Assembly (NCBI GenBank): GCA_024699855.1
Contig: JAMPIQ010000002.1
Location: 4,526,001-4,590,000 of the forward strand
Direction: 5' to 3'
Length of the DNA: 64,000 nucleotides
Source: Aphelenchoides besseyi
Taxonomy: Eukaryota > Nematoda > Chromadorea > Rhabditida > Aphelenchoididae
Every line of letters begins with the position of its first letter. Positions within the stretch are counted from its first letter, which is position 1. Under the pieces are notes generated by a model, which worked only from the letters and a program-made list of their open reading frames with translations, did no database searches and was not told where the DNA came from. Below are positions 1 through 12,379 of the stretch, piece after piece. The translations under genes and the position numbers were made by a program.

Positions 1-1522
1 CATTTCAACAAACAAACTACTTCAAAAACCAACACTTCTCAATGCTCAGAGTTGTAGAGCAAAATGCCACAAAATCTTTCGTTTTGGTTCACTCCAAACA
101 GTAGGCTTCTTGTCAACATCGGTTTGACTTAGCTGTAGTCAAATGGAAAGCTATTTGTAGGGTTGTTTATCTATACAAAGTCCGAGAATATCCTGTCATT
201 ATTTGGTTTTGATATTAAACACGGCCAGTGGGTTGGAAGAGTTAAGTTGGCACGTTCAATTTGAGACTGTAATCGCTGAAAAAAAACTACAAGTCGACTA
301 TTTCTGTCAAATTGATTGCAATCTACTGCACGGTCTAATGGATATATTCAAAGTGTAATCGAATGAAATCACAATTGAGTTTAGGGATTCGCATCTTGTC
401 AATGTATTTAAAGACAAGAGTTTCGTTTGATGGTGTTATTTGCTTGTTGAATAAGCAACCAATGTGTAGGGTTTAGATCATAGCAATGTGTTTGTCACTT
501 CTTAAGAACTTTAACGTCATGAGCTATGATTCTTTTGATGATTAAAATTGGATTAGCTCTTTACGTTTCCTGATAATCTCATTTGTCGTATATAAAGGTA
601 AGAACGTTGAATTTGCCCATATTAAGTTTACTGTGAACACCAAGAACAAGGATAATGATCTCATAAGTAACACAAGAAATGATGTTTGAGCCCCAAACTT
701 ATTATGCGCAACAAGAAAAGAGGGTTGCAATGTCGCTAAATAAAGTCTTTTTGTTTACTTTCTCGTATCCAATAACACTCGACGATTAGAGAAGAGGTGG
801 CAATCTCATCAACTTCAGTTTCCTTATCTTCATCTTTCAAAAGTTAATGCACTTTTTTCAATTGGAATTTCATAGAAAACGTTTTTGATGTTGGTGATTA
901 GTTCGAAGATCCGTCTCGTTGAGCTCATTTATTATACAGTTTTCAATCGCCTAGTCTGTTATGAGGTGCTTGATTAGCATAAAGAAGTAGATAATCAGTT
1001 CACGTAGTTACTTTGCTTTGTCCTTTAAGGCTTCTTTGTTACGATACGCGACGTCTGTGCTGAATGGGCAGTTAATCAGTCGACTTTATTATGTCAAATC
1101 TCAAGTATTCAGTTCAGTCGTGAAGACAAAGTCCATTCCATTTGTCTTAGTCAATCATTTTTTATTCGAACTACTCACTTTTATTGTTTTTCCTTCCGCT
1201 GTTTCATGTGCCCATCGATCAAAGGGCCAACCCCGCGAACAATTGGTTTTGTTTCTGCGCATCTCTTTGCAAACTTCGAAATCGAGATCTTTTTAAACGT
1301 TCGGATTGCGTGTTCCGGAATAAAAAATCTCGTCTGGGAAATCGAGAAGTTTGCAAAGAAACTTTTTTGTTGACAACAAATGTGAATAAAAGGAACGTGT
1401 AGTTCTGAAGCGAGAGTTTCGATTTCGTGACTCGCAACAGAAGAAATAAACAGCAAACGCCTTTTCAGCTTTTCCGCAGCTCCTGCTTGTTTTTCGTGAA
1501 GCCACGCCCTCACGAGCTCAAG
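1..1522. other. No gene recognised
   Basis: I found no reading frame with protein-like composition and no family I recognise on either strand. A TTTTCAG at about 1461-1470 lies just upstream of the next start codon and may be its trans-splice acceptor. Confidence 0.5.
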
Positions 1523-2975
1523 ATGTTCGGCACGGCCTCAAGTAGTGTTTTGCATCGTTCCACTCGTCGGTCCAATTTCTCACCCATTATCTTCGTATTC
1601 TTGTTGACCATTGGACACGGAGTTATGTGCTTCGGACTGAGTGAACAGCCGTTAATGTCTGGAAGACACGATTCCAATGGACGTTCGTCTCAATGGGTCA
1701 TGATGCCAATGGAGAAGTAAGTACTTAGCGGGTATTAGTGGAAAACTAACACTTACTTTTTAATTAGTTTGGAGAGAGCGTAGATAGATACATAAACGAA
1801 AGTCCAAAATAGCAACCGAAAATACTTTTGACGTGTGTTTTCTGTTTATGTTTTTGCATCATTAAACAAAATTGGACCATTTGAACCGTACATTTGTGAG
1901 AAAGAAGATTTTGCACGAACTAAACCCTGTAGTTTTTGGTTTTATCGAAAGAGCATCTCACAAGAGAAGTGCACGAATTTAAGGTAACATTTTGAATCGG
2001 GTTGCGAGTTCGAATTCTTCGATTGTGATTCCAAGTACTCCCATTGGACCTACCAAAACGACTCAAAAAAAGTGCAAAAAAGGTCGATTGGAACCCTTGC
2101 AGTCGCCTACCGTTCACTCTTCCTCTTCTTTTCCTTCTGATTTTCGAATACAAAGCAGGGGCCCGCACTTGACAATCGAAAGAATCGAACCCTCCATTTC
2201 CAAAAGAAAGTCGCTTCCGCAAGCAGATCGCTTACTCAGTCGCTATCACCGCACATCTTTCTCTGCTCGGTTTCTTGAAGACTGTTAGCTTGTAATTGAC
2301 CTTAAATTTGGAGTGTTCTAGCGTGCTGTAGCGTGACATTCGGATAAAAAGAAGACGACTTTTAAAAGTAACTTTTCGAGCTGAATCGAATGAGCTATAA
2401 TTCGATTTGAAATGCCACCTTAAATTCGTGGACTTCCCTTGTCAGTCATGTACGCGTGTATTTTAATTTCATAAGAAAAACTGTCGGATTAATTTCGTTA
2501 AGGTCGAATGACCATGCGGTACTTGACAGCAATTTGTCGTTTTCTTAAACTTTACAGAATCCTCCCTCGCGTGTTATAGGCGTCAAATGTCACCGTTTGC
2601 TATTTTCAACCATCAAATTAAAAGCTCATGTTTACGTCGTACGGAATTGACTGTTCAAGTCTTTCTAGTTAAAATTAAGTCGAACTTGACGTATTAAGAT
2701 TTGAAGAAAAGCTTGTGACTTGAGACTAATCACTCAAAAGCTATACCAATTAACAATCTGCATAAGCAATAGACAAAATGATTTTACACAATAATTCACG
2801 ACTTTGCAGTGTGATGCACGAACCTCAGCCGTTGAATGCAAATCGAATGATGATGAAACTCATTGGTGATGCCGCTACACCATCTGCTCCAACAGCACGA
2901 CCCTCATCTCAATGGCGCATGAATGGTCACGGCAATCGGAATTTGGCGTGGGAGAGATTGGGATTCGGATGGTAG
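1523..2975 (+). CDS. NLP-42-like neuropeptide precursor
   Basis: Two exons (1523-1716 and 2810-2975) encode 119 residues. After a basic N-terminus (HRSTRRSN) a hydrophobic stretch (PIIFVFLLTIGHGVM) looks like a signal peptide. The protein ends in NLAWERLGFGW immediately before the stop. This matches the W-x-x-L-G-[FW]-A-W type ending that I recall for C. elegans NLP-42 peptides. A single Arg before NLAW could be a monobasic processing site. No Gly follows the last Trp, so C-terminal amidation is not predicted. The intron of about 1.1 kb is far longer than the 40-50 nt usual here and may hold regulatory DNA. Splice junctions AA/GTAAGT and TTTGCAG/T keep one frame. Function as a secreted peptide is inferred from the signal sequence and the tail motif. 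Confidence 0.66.
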
Positions 2976-3330
2976 ACGCTCTAAACCAAAAACCAATCTG
3001 ATTGTATCCACTTGTTATCCGACATTCCTATTCTATGATGTAAAACGTGGTACTTCGTGTCAATTGGAGATAAAAAGCGGCATCGTTTCACTTACCAACT
3101 ATCTCAATAAGAATAAATTCAGCCTACAACTGAATCCATTCAATTCTCAGAAACAAACGTCAAAAACTTCTGACTAAAACGCGTAGTCGGACGCTGTGTT
3201 TGAAGTCTTCAGAATTATGAAGAGAGTCGAGTTGTTCGTTGATTCACAATCTTTATAGTCGAAATAACAACAACAAATTACAATTTTCGCTCAGATATCA
3301 GTTATCCAGCATCGAAAAAAGTTCATAAAC

Positions 3331-3862
<532 letters not shown>

Positions 3863-4481
3863 TTTTGTTGTTTTCAACCTGCGGAACAGCGACTGTTCTG
3901 AAAGAAAATAAAACGGTGAAATCGACGAAAATACTTTGGAACAAAAAAACGAAAAATCGAGAAAAACGAAATCGACTGAAACCGTTGGAGTGCGAGGCCA
4001 CTTTTCCGTCGCCTGATTTCAACGTTCGTCTCAGGAGTCGAGTTGGCGAAGTGCTGCAGACCACTAGATTGCGGTCGTTTACATCGGAGTTGGAGTGTTT
4101 TCGTAAAAGGAATCTGAGTGTAGTTGGATCGGAAGTTGGAGTAATGAAGGAAATTTTGTGTGAACTTCTGGTTGAGATTGCGAATTGAAGTCGAAGTGGT
4201 TTTAAGTGACACCGCAATTGCAGTTGAAATGCCGTTTAATTAACAATCAAACATGCTCAGCACATTCATTCTTGAGTTTACGAGCAGAAACACAAAACGC
4301 GCCATAAATTTGACCGGAAGACTCAATCGTTTGCGTTCGACTGTCGGCCTCGCTCATCGAAGTCAAACACTGAGCAGAAGGTTACTCATCTTTCCGACCA
4401 TTTGCAAAAGGTGTAGGCCGTTTAAGTGCATTGGATTAGAATTGCTGAAAACTCGACACTGCTACGACGATTTCGTGAACT
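3863..4481. promoter_or_regulatory. Divergent intergenic region between rps-30 and the Ly6 gene
   Basis: The two flanking genes are transcribed away from each other, so promoters for both should lie here. A TTTCTTTCAG on the minus strand near 3897-3906 is a likely trans-splice acceptor for the rps-30 leader. Overlapping short reading frames exist on both strands but none resembles a protein. Confidence 0.4.
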
Positions 4482-4896
4482 ATGTTTCGGTCATTATTGC
4501 TAATACTTGGAACATGTTTGGCCATCAATGGTGTTGATGCTCTCTTGTGCTACAAAGGTTTTCAAGTCGTAATCCAATACCTGCAGATTGCAGTTTAGAA
4601 AACCGTGGAGTTGGAGACTTGTACACGGTCGTCTGTGCTCCATCTACTGGCTTGTGTGCGAACTACCAGTACGGTGATGGAACAATCTCAAAGTGACTAT
4701 TCGATTTGTACTCAAAGTTAATTGCCGATTTAGAGACTGCAATGTTGGAGACTGTCGAGGTGAAGGCGTCTTCACGACTCCTGCCTATCGTGTGTATTGT
4801 TGTTCCGGAAATAAGTGCAATGGAAATAATCGAATCTTTCCGGCATTTGTATTCATTTGTACGATCCTTGTTTCTGTTTGCAAATTGGTTGTTTAA
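4482..4896 (+). CDS. Small Ly6/uPAR-like GPI-anchored protein
   Basis: Three exons (4482-4557, 4599-4692, 4734-4896), separated by two introns of exactly 41 nt, encode 110 residues. A signal peptide (MFRSLLLILGTCLAINGVDA) precedes a compact cysteine-rich domain. Cysteine spacing is typical of the three-finger Ly6 fold: an early C-Y-K, C-A-P-S-T-G-L-C, D-C-N-V-G-D-C and a terminal CCSGNKCN. A hydrophobic tail (FPAFVFICTILVSVC) follows and ends at the stop, as expected for a GPI-attachment signal. Shorter alternative acceptors at about 4586 and 4717 exist. The 41-nt versions were chosen because both introns then have the same length and keep the frame. The partner or receptor cannot be told from sequence. 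Confidence 0.78.
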
Positions 4897-5009
4897 ATAA
4901 ACTGGCTGCTTGTTATGGCGACGATAATCAAGAATTTATGCAAATTCGAAAAGACGTTTTGAGGTTTTCAGGTCGAAGTCCATTTTTGGTCATAAAATTG
5001 GCATTGTAA

Positions 5010-6558
5010 ATGGCTAAACAGCGACAACAAATCAAAATGGAGAAGGCCATTGGCAAGACTGCTTTTCGGTGGTACAAACGTTGGATTTGCAATTGGACTT
5101 TGACGATGTTCGATGAACATGTTTACGATACGGGAACGTTGAATCGCGTAGTAGCGCCGTACGCAACAGCTGCAATGCTCATTCTCTTACTCGAAGGAGC
5201 TGCGGATTCGCAAACTCGGACGTCCATTGAAAATCTTCTCGAACTTCCGATGGGAACGGAACGCGAAACCTTGTTCAAATTTAAGTGAACAAAGAAGCGA
5301 CTAATTAACTTGTTTCTTTTAGGTTTCCGTTTTCTATCGTTACACTTGAAAAGTTGGCCAAAGATGCCGATCACGATCATTTATCGACTTGTGGCCGATG
5401 AAGACGTGGATTTGACCGACGAATTCCAGAGATTTCGGAAAGAGATTTTCGATCAAGACGTTTGCACGAACTGACTATGAATCCTGATCTTATTTTACAG
5501 GACACGTTTGTTGACTTCGAATCATCAACAGAATTGAACGAGCTACTTCAAGAGTTTCACGGAGCTCCATTTAAGGGGCCGTATCGTTTAATCAACGATC
5601 CTGAAGCTCGACTGTTCGCTCTTGTTGCTACTCGAATACAATTTGAATGGAACGATTGCAAGACACGAACTTTTGGTTACAATAGTTTTCTGGTGTCTTA
5701 CGGTGTGAAAAAAATGATTGAATTCTTTTCGCTTTCTGGTCAATTACAAACGATCAGACGAAATCAATTTGAGGTTCTTGAGAATTTGCTCTTAAGCTCA
5801 TTCTTATTCTTCAGGCCTGGGCGATACCGTTGAAAACCGATTATTGCGGTTTGTCGCTTTCACTTATTCTCATTCGTCCGAGTTGCATTGGCGATCTTCT
5901 CAACCTAATTGAAGGCCAATTATCTGTTAATCAGTTGAATCGAACACTTCACGAGCTATTGAAACAAAAGGTTTGAGTAGAAAAGGTTGATCTAATTAAT
6001 TTGTTTTACCAGCCGTTTCACACAAACGTTCTTTTGCCTACAATTGAACTCAACAGTGATACTAAAAGGTAAGAAGTCAATTTCTGTTCACATCTTGAGT
6101 ATGTCAGTGGATGCGTTGTAAATCTTGTTGAGGGCTGGAAGGAAGCTTTGCAGATGAAAGATCTGCGCTTCAAACTACAAGATGGAAACACTTCGATTTT
6201 GAACATCCTTCATTCTGCTCGTCTTTCAATTACATCTCTTGGCATTGGGTTTGGAAATGGAAAGGTGAATAGCATCCATTTATTAATCCTTGTTTGATTT
6301 CAGCCACAAAAGAACAACGACAAGCCTCCATGTGATGTTGGTACGCCATCTCAAATGTCGATTTCGCGCCTTCAAAGTGAGAAATTCGGAATCCGTCTTG
6401 ACTCTCCGTTTATCTGGATTGTTTGGGAGAAAACGAGCGGAATCTCACTTTTGGCCGGCAGTTTTGGCGGCGGATTTGCAGCGGTGGAGTTGGCACAGAT
6501 TCGGGAGTATACAACTGAGAAGACCTCCAAATCCAAAAGCCAATGTCGAATCCTGTAA
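5010..6558 (+). CDS. Serpin-fold protein with C-terminal CaaL box
   Basis: Seven exons (5010-5284, 5323-5459, 5501-5773, 5815-5970, 6013-6068, 6108-6264, 6304-6558) encode about 435 residues, the usual serpin length. Serpin landmarks are the helix region VVAPYATAAMLILLLEGAA with a following IENLLELP, the sheet stretch IIYRLVADEDVDL, and the C-terminal strand DSPFIWIVWEKTSG followed by ISLLAGSF. There is no signal peptide, so it is probably intracellular. The reactive loop is diverged: the hinge region reads LGIGFGNGKPQKN and lacks the usual small-residue run, so protease inhibition is doubtful. The protein ends KSKSQCRIL, a CaaX box with Leu last, which favours geranylgeranylation in known proteins, preceded by lysines. 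One oddity is that exon 2 needs a +1 shift between LEKLAKDA and PITIIYRL. The summed exon length is 3n+1, as expected for a one-base excess. Confidence 0.78.
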
Positions 6559-6684
6559 ACGATCCGAATAAAGGTTCTGGCAATTGAGTTTACATAACTG
6601 AAATAAACATGTGATCGTGGAATCCAGTGTTTTTAGTTCGATTCTGTTCGCTGACTCACTTGTTTGTTCGTTCAAAATCGTCCA

Positions 6685-7480
6685 TCAACTGACCACACGC
6701 CCGCACTCGAATTCGAAACGGACGATCGATGGTGCGTGAAGACGAAGAATCAGTTGGATTCCGTCATCCAAAGACACGGAAACCGTCGGCATTCCGCAGT
6801 TGTTTGCCGAACACGTTCGTTTGTTGAATAAATCTAACCAAACAATCCGATCATCGTCTCGATCTTCGATGTAAACCCGCTAATCTGACTAAGAGGATCG
6901 AATTCCACGGTCAGTGAACCTCGAAAAACGATTAAACCAAAAAACTTTAATGTTCGAATGCTTGAAATTACTTTCGAATTTGTGAACTTTCTGAACTGCA
7001 GCACATCCGATTGATCTACTCATCTCTTGCAACGCACGAGTTCACTTGGCTAGCTTTCCGATTGAAATGATTTTGACGGTGTGGATGATGTTTTTGTAGT
7101 TTACAGTCGTCTCTTTTTCAAAAAAACAATTGTTTTCGTTGAAGTTGTTTCGATCGAGATTGTGTGCCAGAAGCCGAAGAGCTAACGAGTGTTCTCAATG
7201 CTGTGACTGCACGCCAACGACCATTGATGGATCACAGCCACTTGACGTTTATGATGCGGAAATTACGCAAACCGTGGAGTTTGGAGATGATAATTGGCAG
7301 TTGAGTTGACGCCCAAAAGATCTCATTTTCCGTCCAAAACTTCACGTGACGTTCGATTCGCGTATTTAAGTCAGAAACCGAAATGAACGAAAAGAAGCGC
7401 ACGTCGGAGGTTGTTGACGTTGAGCGGTGTGCGGAAATACGATGGTCAGCTATGAAGAAGTACAAAAAAGAGACGGTCAT
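6685..7480 (-). CDS. Unrecognised beta-rich protein, provisional exon model
   Basis: The last exon (6685 to about 6880) is a clean open frame beginning near VYIEDRDDDRIVWLDLFN. It continues through CSANNCGMPTVSVSLDDG and ends EFECGRVVS before TGA. Upstream segments that can be joined by small introns include LKFFGLIVFRGSLTVEFDP and TISIETTSTKTIVFLKK. A possible start at 7480 (MTVSFLYFFIADHRISA) would give a weak signal peptide. Alternating hydrophobic residues suggest a beta-sandwich. A distant galectin-like fold crossed my mind, but the sugar-binding residues are not visible. Exon joins upstream of 6880 are uncertain, and I do not assign a function. Confidence 0.38.
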
Positions 7481-7926
7481 GAGTTTTGGTTTCCAATTTC
7501 TTTGTTGGCGGCTTTCGCATTCACAACGTCCGTTCGCCTTTTCGATTGCCGGTAGCATTAAATTTACGCAAAGTCACTTCACGTTTCGCATTCACGTCGG
7601 TCACTCAACAAAATGGGAGTGGACGTTGACACAAAATTGAACCAAAAACAACTGTGACATTGTTGAGGACCTGCATTCTGTCTATTTTCTGAGTGTTTGT
7701 CGTGATTTACAACCTTTCTTGTTGGCTTCACCCTATTGCCTTCTGGATCCCAACCTGTTGTTTTCGTAATATCCGCCCACGTTTTATGTTGATTTTGTAG
7801 TGCGCGTCCTTGAGCTGCGGTGTTTATGTCTGACGGCCTTTTGGATTGTTTTCAGTCAAACAAACGCACAGAGCCGTCAAAACAAATGTGATTGCATAAC
7901 GAGATAATTGTCGATGAAAAGTAAAA

Positions 7927-10900
7927 ATGCCAATTAGTTCACAGGTAAGGTACCCATTACTGTACATCTGATATGTTTTAAATTTAGATCAAATGTCTTC
8001 TGTTCTTTCTGTTCTTTCCATTCCTCAGTGGTCAACGATTTCCAAAAGTTCGACAACCGACTAATCAACGTTCAAGCAACTTAACGACCATTAACGGAAA
8101 CCGATCGAATTCGAATGAACCGCCCAAAGATCCACCATTATTGCCATCAAATCTTCGAAACAATACCAACGATTATGCCGTTAAACCGACGATAGGAAAC
8201 TCGTCAAACCTTGTTGGTGTACGTATTCGATTCAATGAGCCAGTGTTTACTGAAACGGCACGATTGTTTCGTAAGTTCATTTATTTGGCATATCAATAAC
8301 CATTTTCGTTACAGAAAGTGTGTTCAGCTATCAAGTGCAATCAGTTCAAATTGGATCCTATCAACAGTGTTTTATCGAAGGTTGCTTTGTCCTTTCCGGC
8401 TTTCATATTTCTGGTTTCCAAAAGCCACGAGCGATCACATTACGACCGATGCAACCGAACAAACTGCTCCTGAACATTTTTGCATTTGATGTTGAGTGAG
8501 TTCTGGCGTTTGACTTGTTAGACATTGGCTTATTTTAGTATTGTTGGTTCAATCAATGGTAATCTTCAAATTTTGTTGAACGTTCCAGTACAAGGCCAAA
8601 TCATTGCGAATGCCCGACAAATCTCAGTCACCGCCACATTCGACCTTCAAAAGGATCAAAGCAAAGTTCCGCATTTGAGAACGTCGGATTGTCGAATTAA
8701 CACCGGCTATGTGAACGCACAGGTTCTCGGCAAGTTACCCAACATCTTAAAGTTCACAATCAAACTTTTAAGGAATGGGACTGATAACTGATTCCGTTAA
8801 CATCAAGTATAAGGTTTGTTACATTCATTAAATAACAAAAACTTTATCGGAGATTTAGAAAGAAATGATCGACAAAACTCGTGAAATTATTTCAATGACA
8901 ATTTGTGCGAACATCGAAAAGACGATCAGAGATCAAGTGAATCAACGATTCAAAGAAATGCCAAAACATGTTTCACTCTACGAACTATTTCAATACTTAG
9001 ATCATACAGTTAGTTCACCTTTCTATTCCAAACAACAAACTCCGATATTTAGGCCGCAGAAGTTCAACCTCGACCATCTGTTGCTCGTGACTCACATTCT
9101 CTTCGACAATATCGAACTCATCTTCAAGAAACAGCTCTACAGTTCCGGCACAAACGAAGAGCGGAAATGCAAGGAGTTGCAACGGTGGTTGAAAGTACGT
9201 TTTCAAAAACATTTTCTGATCAACTCTTGGCTTTTAGTTCTTTCCGCTGACATACAGGATCGATCCAAAACTCTTTACCGGAGTCCAAAATCACGGACAA
9301 AGTTCCGTCAAGTTCCCAACAACAATGAGAACCAAGTATTAGACGAAATCTCTGAAGAAGAGACCGAAACGTCTAAAGCTCAGACAAATGACTCGGACAG
9401 CGAAGCCGCTGATTTGAATTCATCGACAAACCGCTCACCAACAACAAAACGTGTTGGATCACGACCATCAAACAGCGATGGATGGAAAAACATCTCGATG
9501 AAAGCAATCACTCCGACGCGTACAACTTATGTTGTGAAGCCCATGAGTGTAGCGGGACTTAAAGGCTTTTTAGACACTATTGATGTTGTAAGTTTGTTTT
9601 TCAGTTCATTGAAAATCTGTCTTTAGAATTCACTTGCGCGTTTATTTGTTAATCTCGACTTTCTGGATTCGGTTAGCGATGACGACTCGTTTACGGTTGG
9701 AATGGACGGCTCAATTCTCTTAAACGCTTCTCCCTATTCTGGCAACTACGGTAATCAAACTTCGATGCTAAAATAAACCGATCTACTGAGACAGGTGATC
9801 CATTGAATTCTGAGGAAGCCGCGAAGTTGCAATTTCCGCCACACGTTAATCATCGAAGTATGGAAGTTGTTATTGGAGAGTTTACGTAAGTCTAGGTTGT
9901 TGTCGTTGTTAACGTTCATTTTTAAGCCCAAACTCGCTACTTCAACAAGCTCATCGGTATGCGTTTGCTCATTGTAATTTCGAGTTACCAACTCATTTCA
10001 GTGCCAAACTGCTTCGATTCCACATTAAGAATAACACTCCACTTTTTGGTAAAATGCTCAAAACTTCTTGCACGTGAGTTTCTTCAATCTACTTTTACCT
10101 TCGCATTCCAGTCCCGATGAGATTTGTATTTCCGATTCGATTCCCGAAGTCGGCGAAAAGTATCCGAACAAGTTGTTGGACATCGTCGTCGAATCGGTCC
10201 GACCACCGCGTTTTGTCATTGGCGAAGATGAATTCCGTATTATGATGATAGGCAATGCGATTTTCTATTTGACCGAATCTCGACATGAAATCGGCAAAAT
10301 CCCCTTCTCAACGATCGTTCGTGTTGGTGTACGCGCCATTGATCAAGTTCTGCATGGTGAGTTGGTAGTCGAAGTTCTTTCAATTATTCTGTCAATTATT
10401 CATTACTTTTTCTTTTTTAACTCCAAATTTACTGGGCACGTCAATTTACCGCTCGGGAAATGAACCGGACGACGTTCTGCTCGTCATTTACTTCCAGCTT
10501 CTGGTTTTCGATAATTTCCGTTTAAAGTTTTTTGGAAAAATGATGTTTGAATGTCCGTGTTGAATTGGAGTAGTTCGGTCACGATGTTCAGTTTTCGGCT
10601 CGTTGAGTCGTAGACAGACGAACACTCAACGGTAATGTTCGAAGCGCTAGAAAGAGCAAATTGATAGGTTATGACGTTTGGGAAGAAATCGAAACTACAG
10701 TAACTGAGAGTGTCATTCGTTCATTCTTCTTTTGCAGTCAACCTCACGATTCCACATCTCGAAATTCTCGACGACATCAATTTCTTCGAACTGCCTCCCG
10801 AATCGCTGGGCGGATTTAAAGATGCGGTCAAAGGTGCAATCGAGAACATGGCCAAAAAGATGTTAGTTAATGGACTGGATATGAACATTTTGGGCCAAAA

Positions 10901-11045
10901 GCTGGCCAAATACGGAATCAACAACATCGATCTTCAGCTGTTTGCCGAAGGTATTCTTCTGATGCAAGCGGACGTCGATGTTTACAAGTTGATTTTCGAA
11001 GACGAGAGTTTAGATCGAAATTTCTTGTCCATATCCAACGGCTAG
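7927..11045 (+). CDS. Secreted BPI/LBP-family lipid-binding protein
   Basis: Thirteen exons (first 7927-7944, then 7988-8270, 8315-8495, 8539-8813, 8859-9008, 9053-9194, 9238-9587, 9627-9750, 9795-9885, 9927-9956, 10002-10073, 10112-10356, 10738-11045) encode about 755 residues. A signal peptide (IKCLLFFLFFPFLSG) opens the protein. The N-terminal barrel ends in the BPI-type segment with NILKFTIKLL and ICANIEKTIRDQVNQRF. The C-terminal half shows LLRFHIKNNTPLF and the closing helix region AVKGAIENMAKKMLVNG with NNIDLQLFAEGILLMQADV. An acidic, Ser-rich linker (NENQVLDEISEEETETSK) joins the two halves, which is unusual. Known family members bind lipids such as lipopolysaccharide outside the cell; the ligand here is unknown. 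Exon 4 needs a +1 shift near 8770-8790, and the total length is 3n+1. The final intron (10357-10737) is unusually long. Confidence 0.8.
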
Positions 11046-11173
11046 TTGGCTTGTTGTCTTTCCTCGTAGACGGGTATTCTTCGTTCTGTTAACTGCCGTA
11101 ATATTTATACGTAATAAAGAGTTTAACACAGTTGTTGATATTTTATCGACTGCCCATTAAATTAACAAATAAA

Positions 11174-11534
11174 CTACCGAAAATGAACTAATTGATTGTT
11201 GTCCGATTTCTTGATCTCGGTCACGAGAATCAACGAGCTTAAAACATCACGAATCGTTTGTCCACACCTGCGCGACGACAAAAAACGCATCTGCAATGAA
11301 CTGACTATAAAATGGTCGTCGTGATTGCATGTACCGTGGATCAGATCGGTAGGTTTGAACAAGGAATGGTCGAAAGCCACGGAAAACAGACGCTTGGCCA
11401 ACGACAATCTGCGCTCCGTCAGCTCCATCGTTGTGAAAAGCACGACCAAAATGTCGTTGTGCAACGGCCGAATCAAAACTCAAGAGAACGACAAGGAACA
11501 CAGCAACAGTATGTTTGAAACCAAATGGACCCAT
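11174..11534 (-). CDS. Small secreted protein, unrecognised
   Basis: An ATG at 11534 opens MGPFGFKHTVAVFLVVLLS followed by FDSAVAQ, a good signal peptide. The mature part has aromatic and Arg-rich stretches (RHFGRAF, VFRGFRPFLV, SRRPFYS). Read straight through it stops at about 11247 (95 residues). Removing a 34-nt intron with a weak donor would give a longer ending CGQTIRDVLSSLILVTEI and a stop at 11174. I cannot decide between these. It could be a peptide precursor, but no clean repeated peptide is visible. It lies downstream of the minus-strand K2P and orphan genes, with the same orientation. Confidence 0.42.
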
Positions 11535-12379
11535 TGTACAGTACGTTTTCTATCTGAAACAATCGAAATGCAATTTCGATTTTGGGCACGTAAATTCGCG
11601 TCAATGAAGATTATAATTAGAATGAAGATAAGCCGTTTGTATAGCTCGCTTTGGCGTCATCGATCCAAAACACTACGTAGTTATGGTGAGAAAGAAGCTC
11701 GTGGTTAATGTCCAACGGTCGTCACTTAAATGTCCTTTTATGGTCAAATTGAGGAACTGAATTTCAGAAAAGAGCGCAGTAACCACACCTTTCCTGAGAT
11801 CAGAAGTGAGTTAAACGAAATTGTCAGTAAAATTCGTGTTTTAATTCGTAATGTCATTACATCGAAAACTGAATCCAAGAAAAGTAATAAAGCAATAGGA
11901 TTAGTTACCGAAATCTTCGCAACGGTCAAATGGTATGCAAAGTCAAAGCTAACAACAAAAACCAATTAAAATTGAACTGAAGTGTTGAAATAATCCGACA
12001 ATCAGCAGGCTTCATAGATCAAGAAAAGGTGTAATTACAAGAAAGTACAGGCTTTCCAGTGGTCTAAATGCAGTCACTTTTGGTCTCTCTAGTACAAGTT
12101 CAAAAAGCCGAGATTAGATTTGAAACCATTTGGCTGATCAACCGGAAACACTCAACGCTCGTGACTATCGTATGTTATAGCGACGGAAAGAAGCTGACAA
12201 TGGACAGAAATATCAACTGGAGGTCAACATCAATTTATGCAAATGTCTACTGTATGCATTTGATTAAAATAACAACCTTCACATCGTCGCGATTCGACGA
12301 AAATGTGGGCGTCAGATGTCCAGAGATGGTAGGTGAATCAAAAGGTAGAGGGCATTTCTGAACAACCAACAGTTACAGC
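11535..12379. other. No gene recognised; two weak plus-strand frames
   Basis: Two open frames on the plus strand (about 11730-11969 and 12068-12361) have mixed composition and no recognisable motif. The second contains TIWLINRKHSTLVTIVC and could be a diverged exon, but I see no start context or partner exon that supports it. Confidence 0.35.

Noticed and set aside
1992..2288. 98-codon plus-strand frame inside the NLP-42-like intron
   Set aside because: It overlaps another open frame on the opposite strand and has no motif, start context or splice partner. It is probably intronic.
4558..4733. 29- and 25-nt introns in the Ly6 gene
   Set aside because: Using the next acceptors gives two introns of exactly 41 nt, matching this genome and the cysteine spacing. 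The shorter second choice also creates a stop.
9053..9237. Continuous reading of the BPI gene through two intron-like segments
   Set aside because: The frame is open by chance because the two introns total a multiple of three. Both have GT-AG ends and typical length, and the spliced version was preferred.
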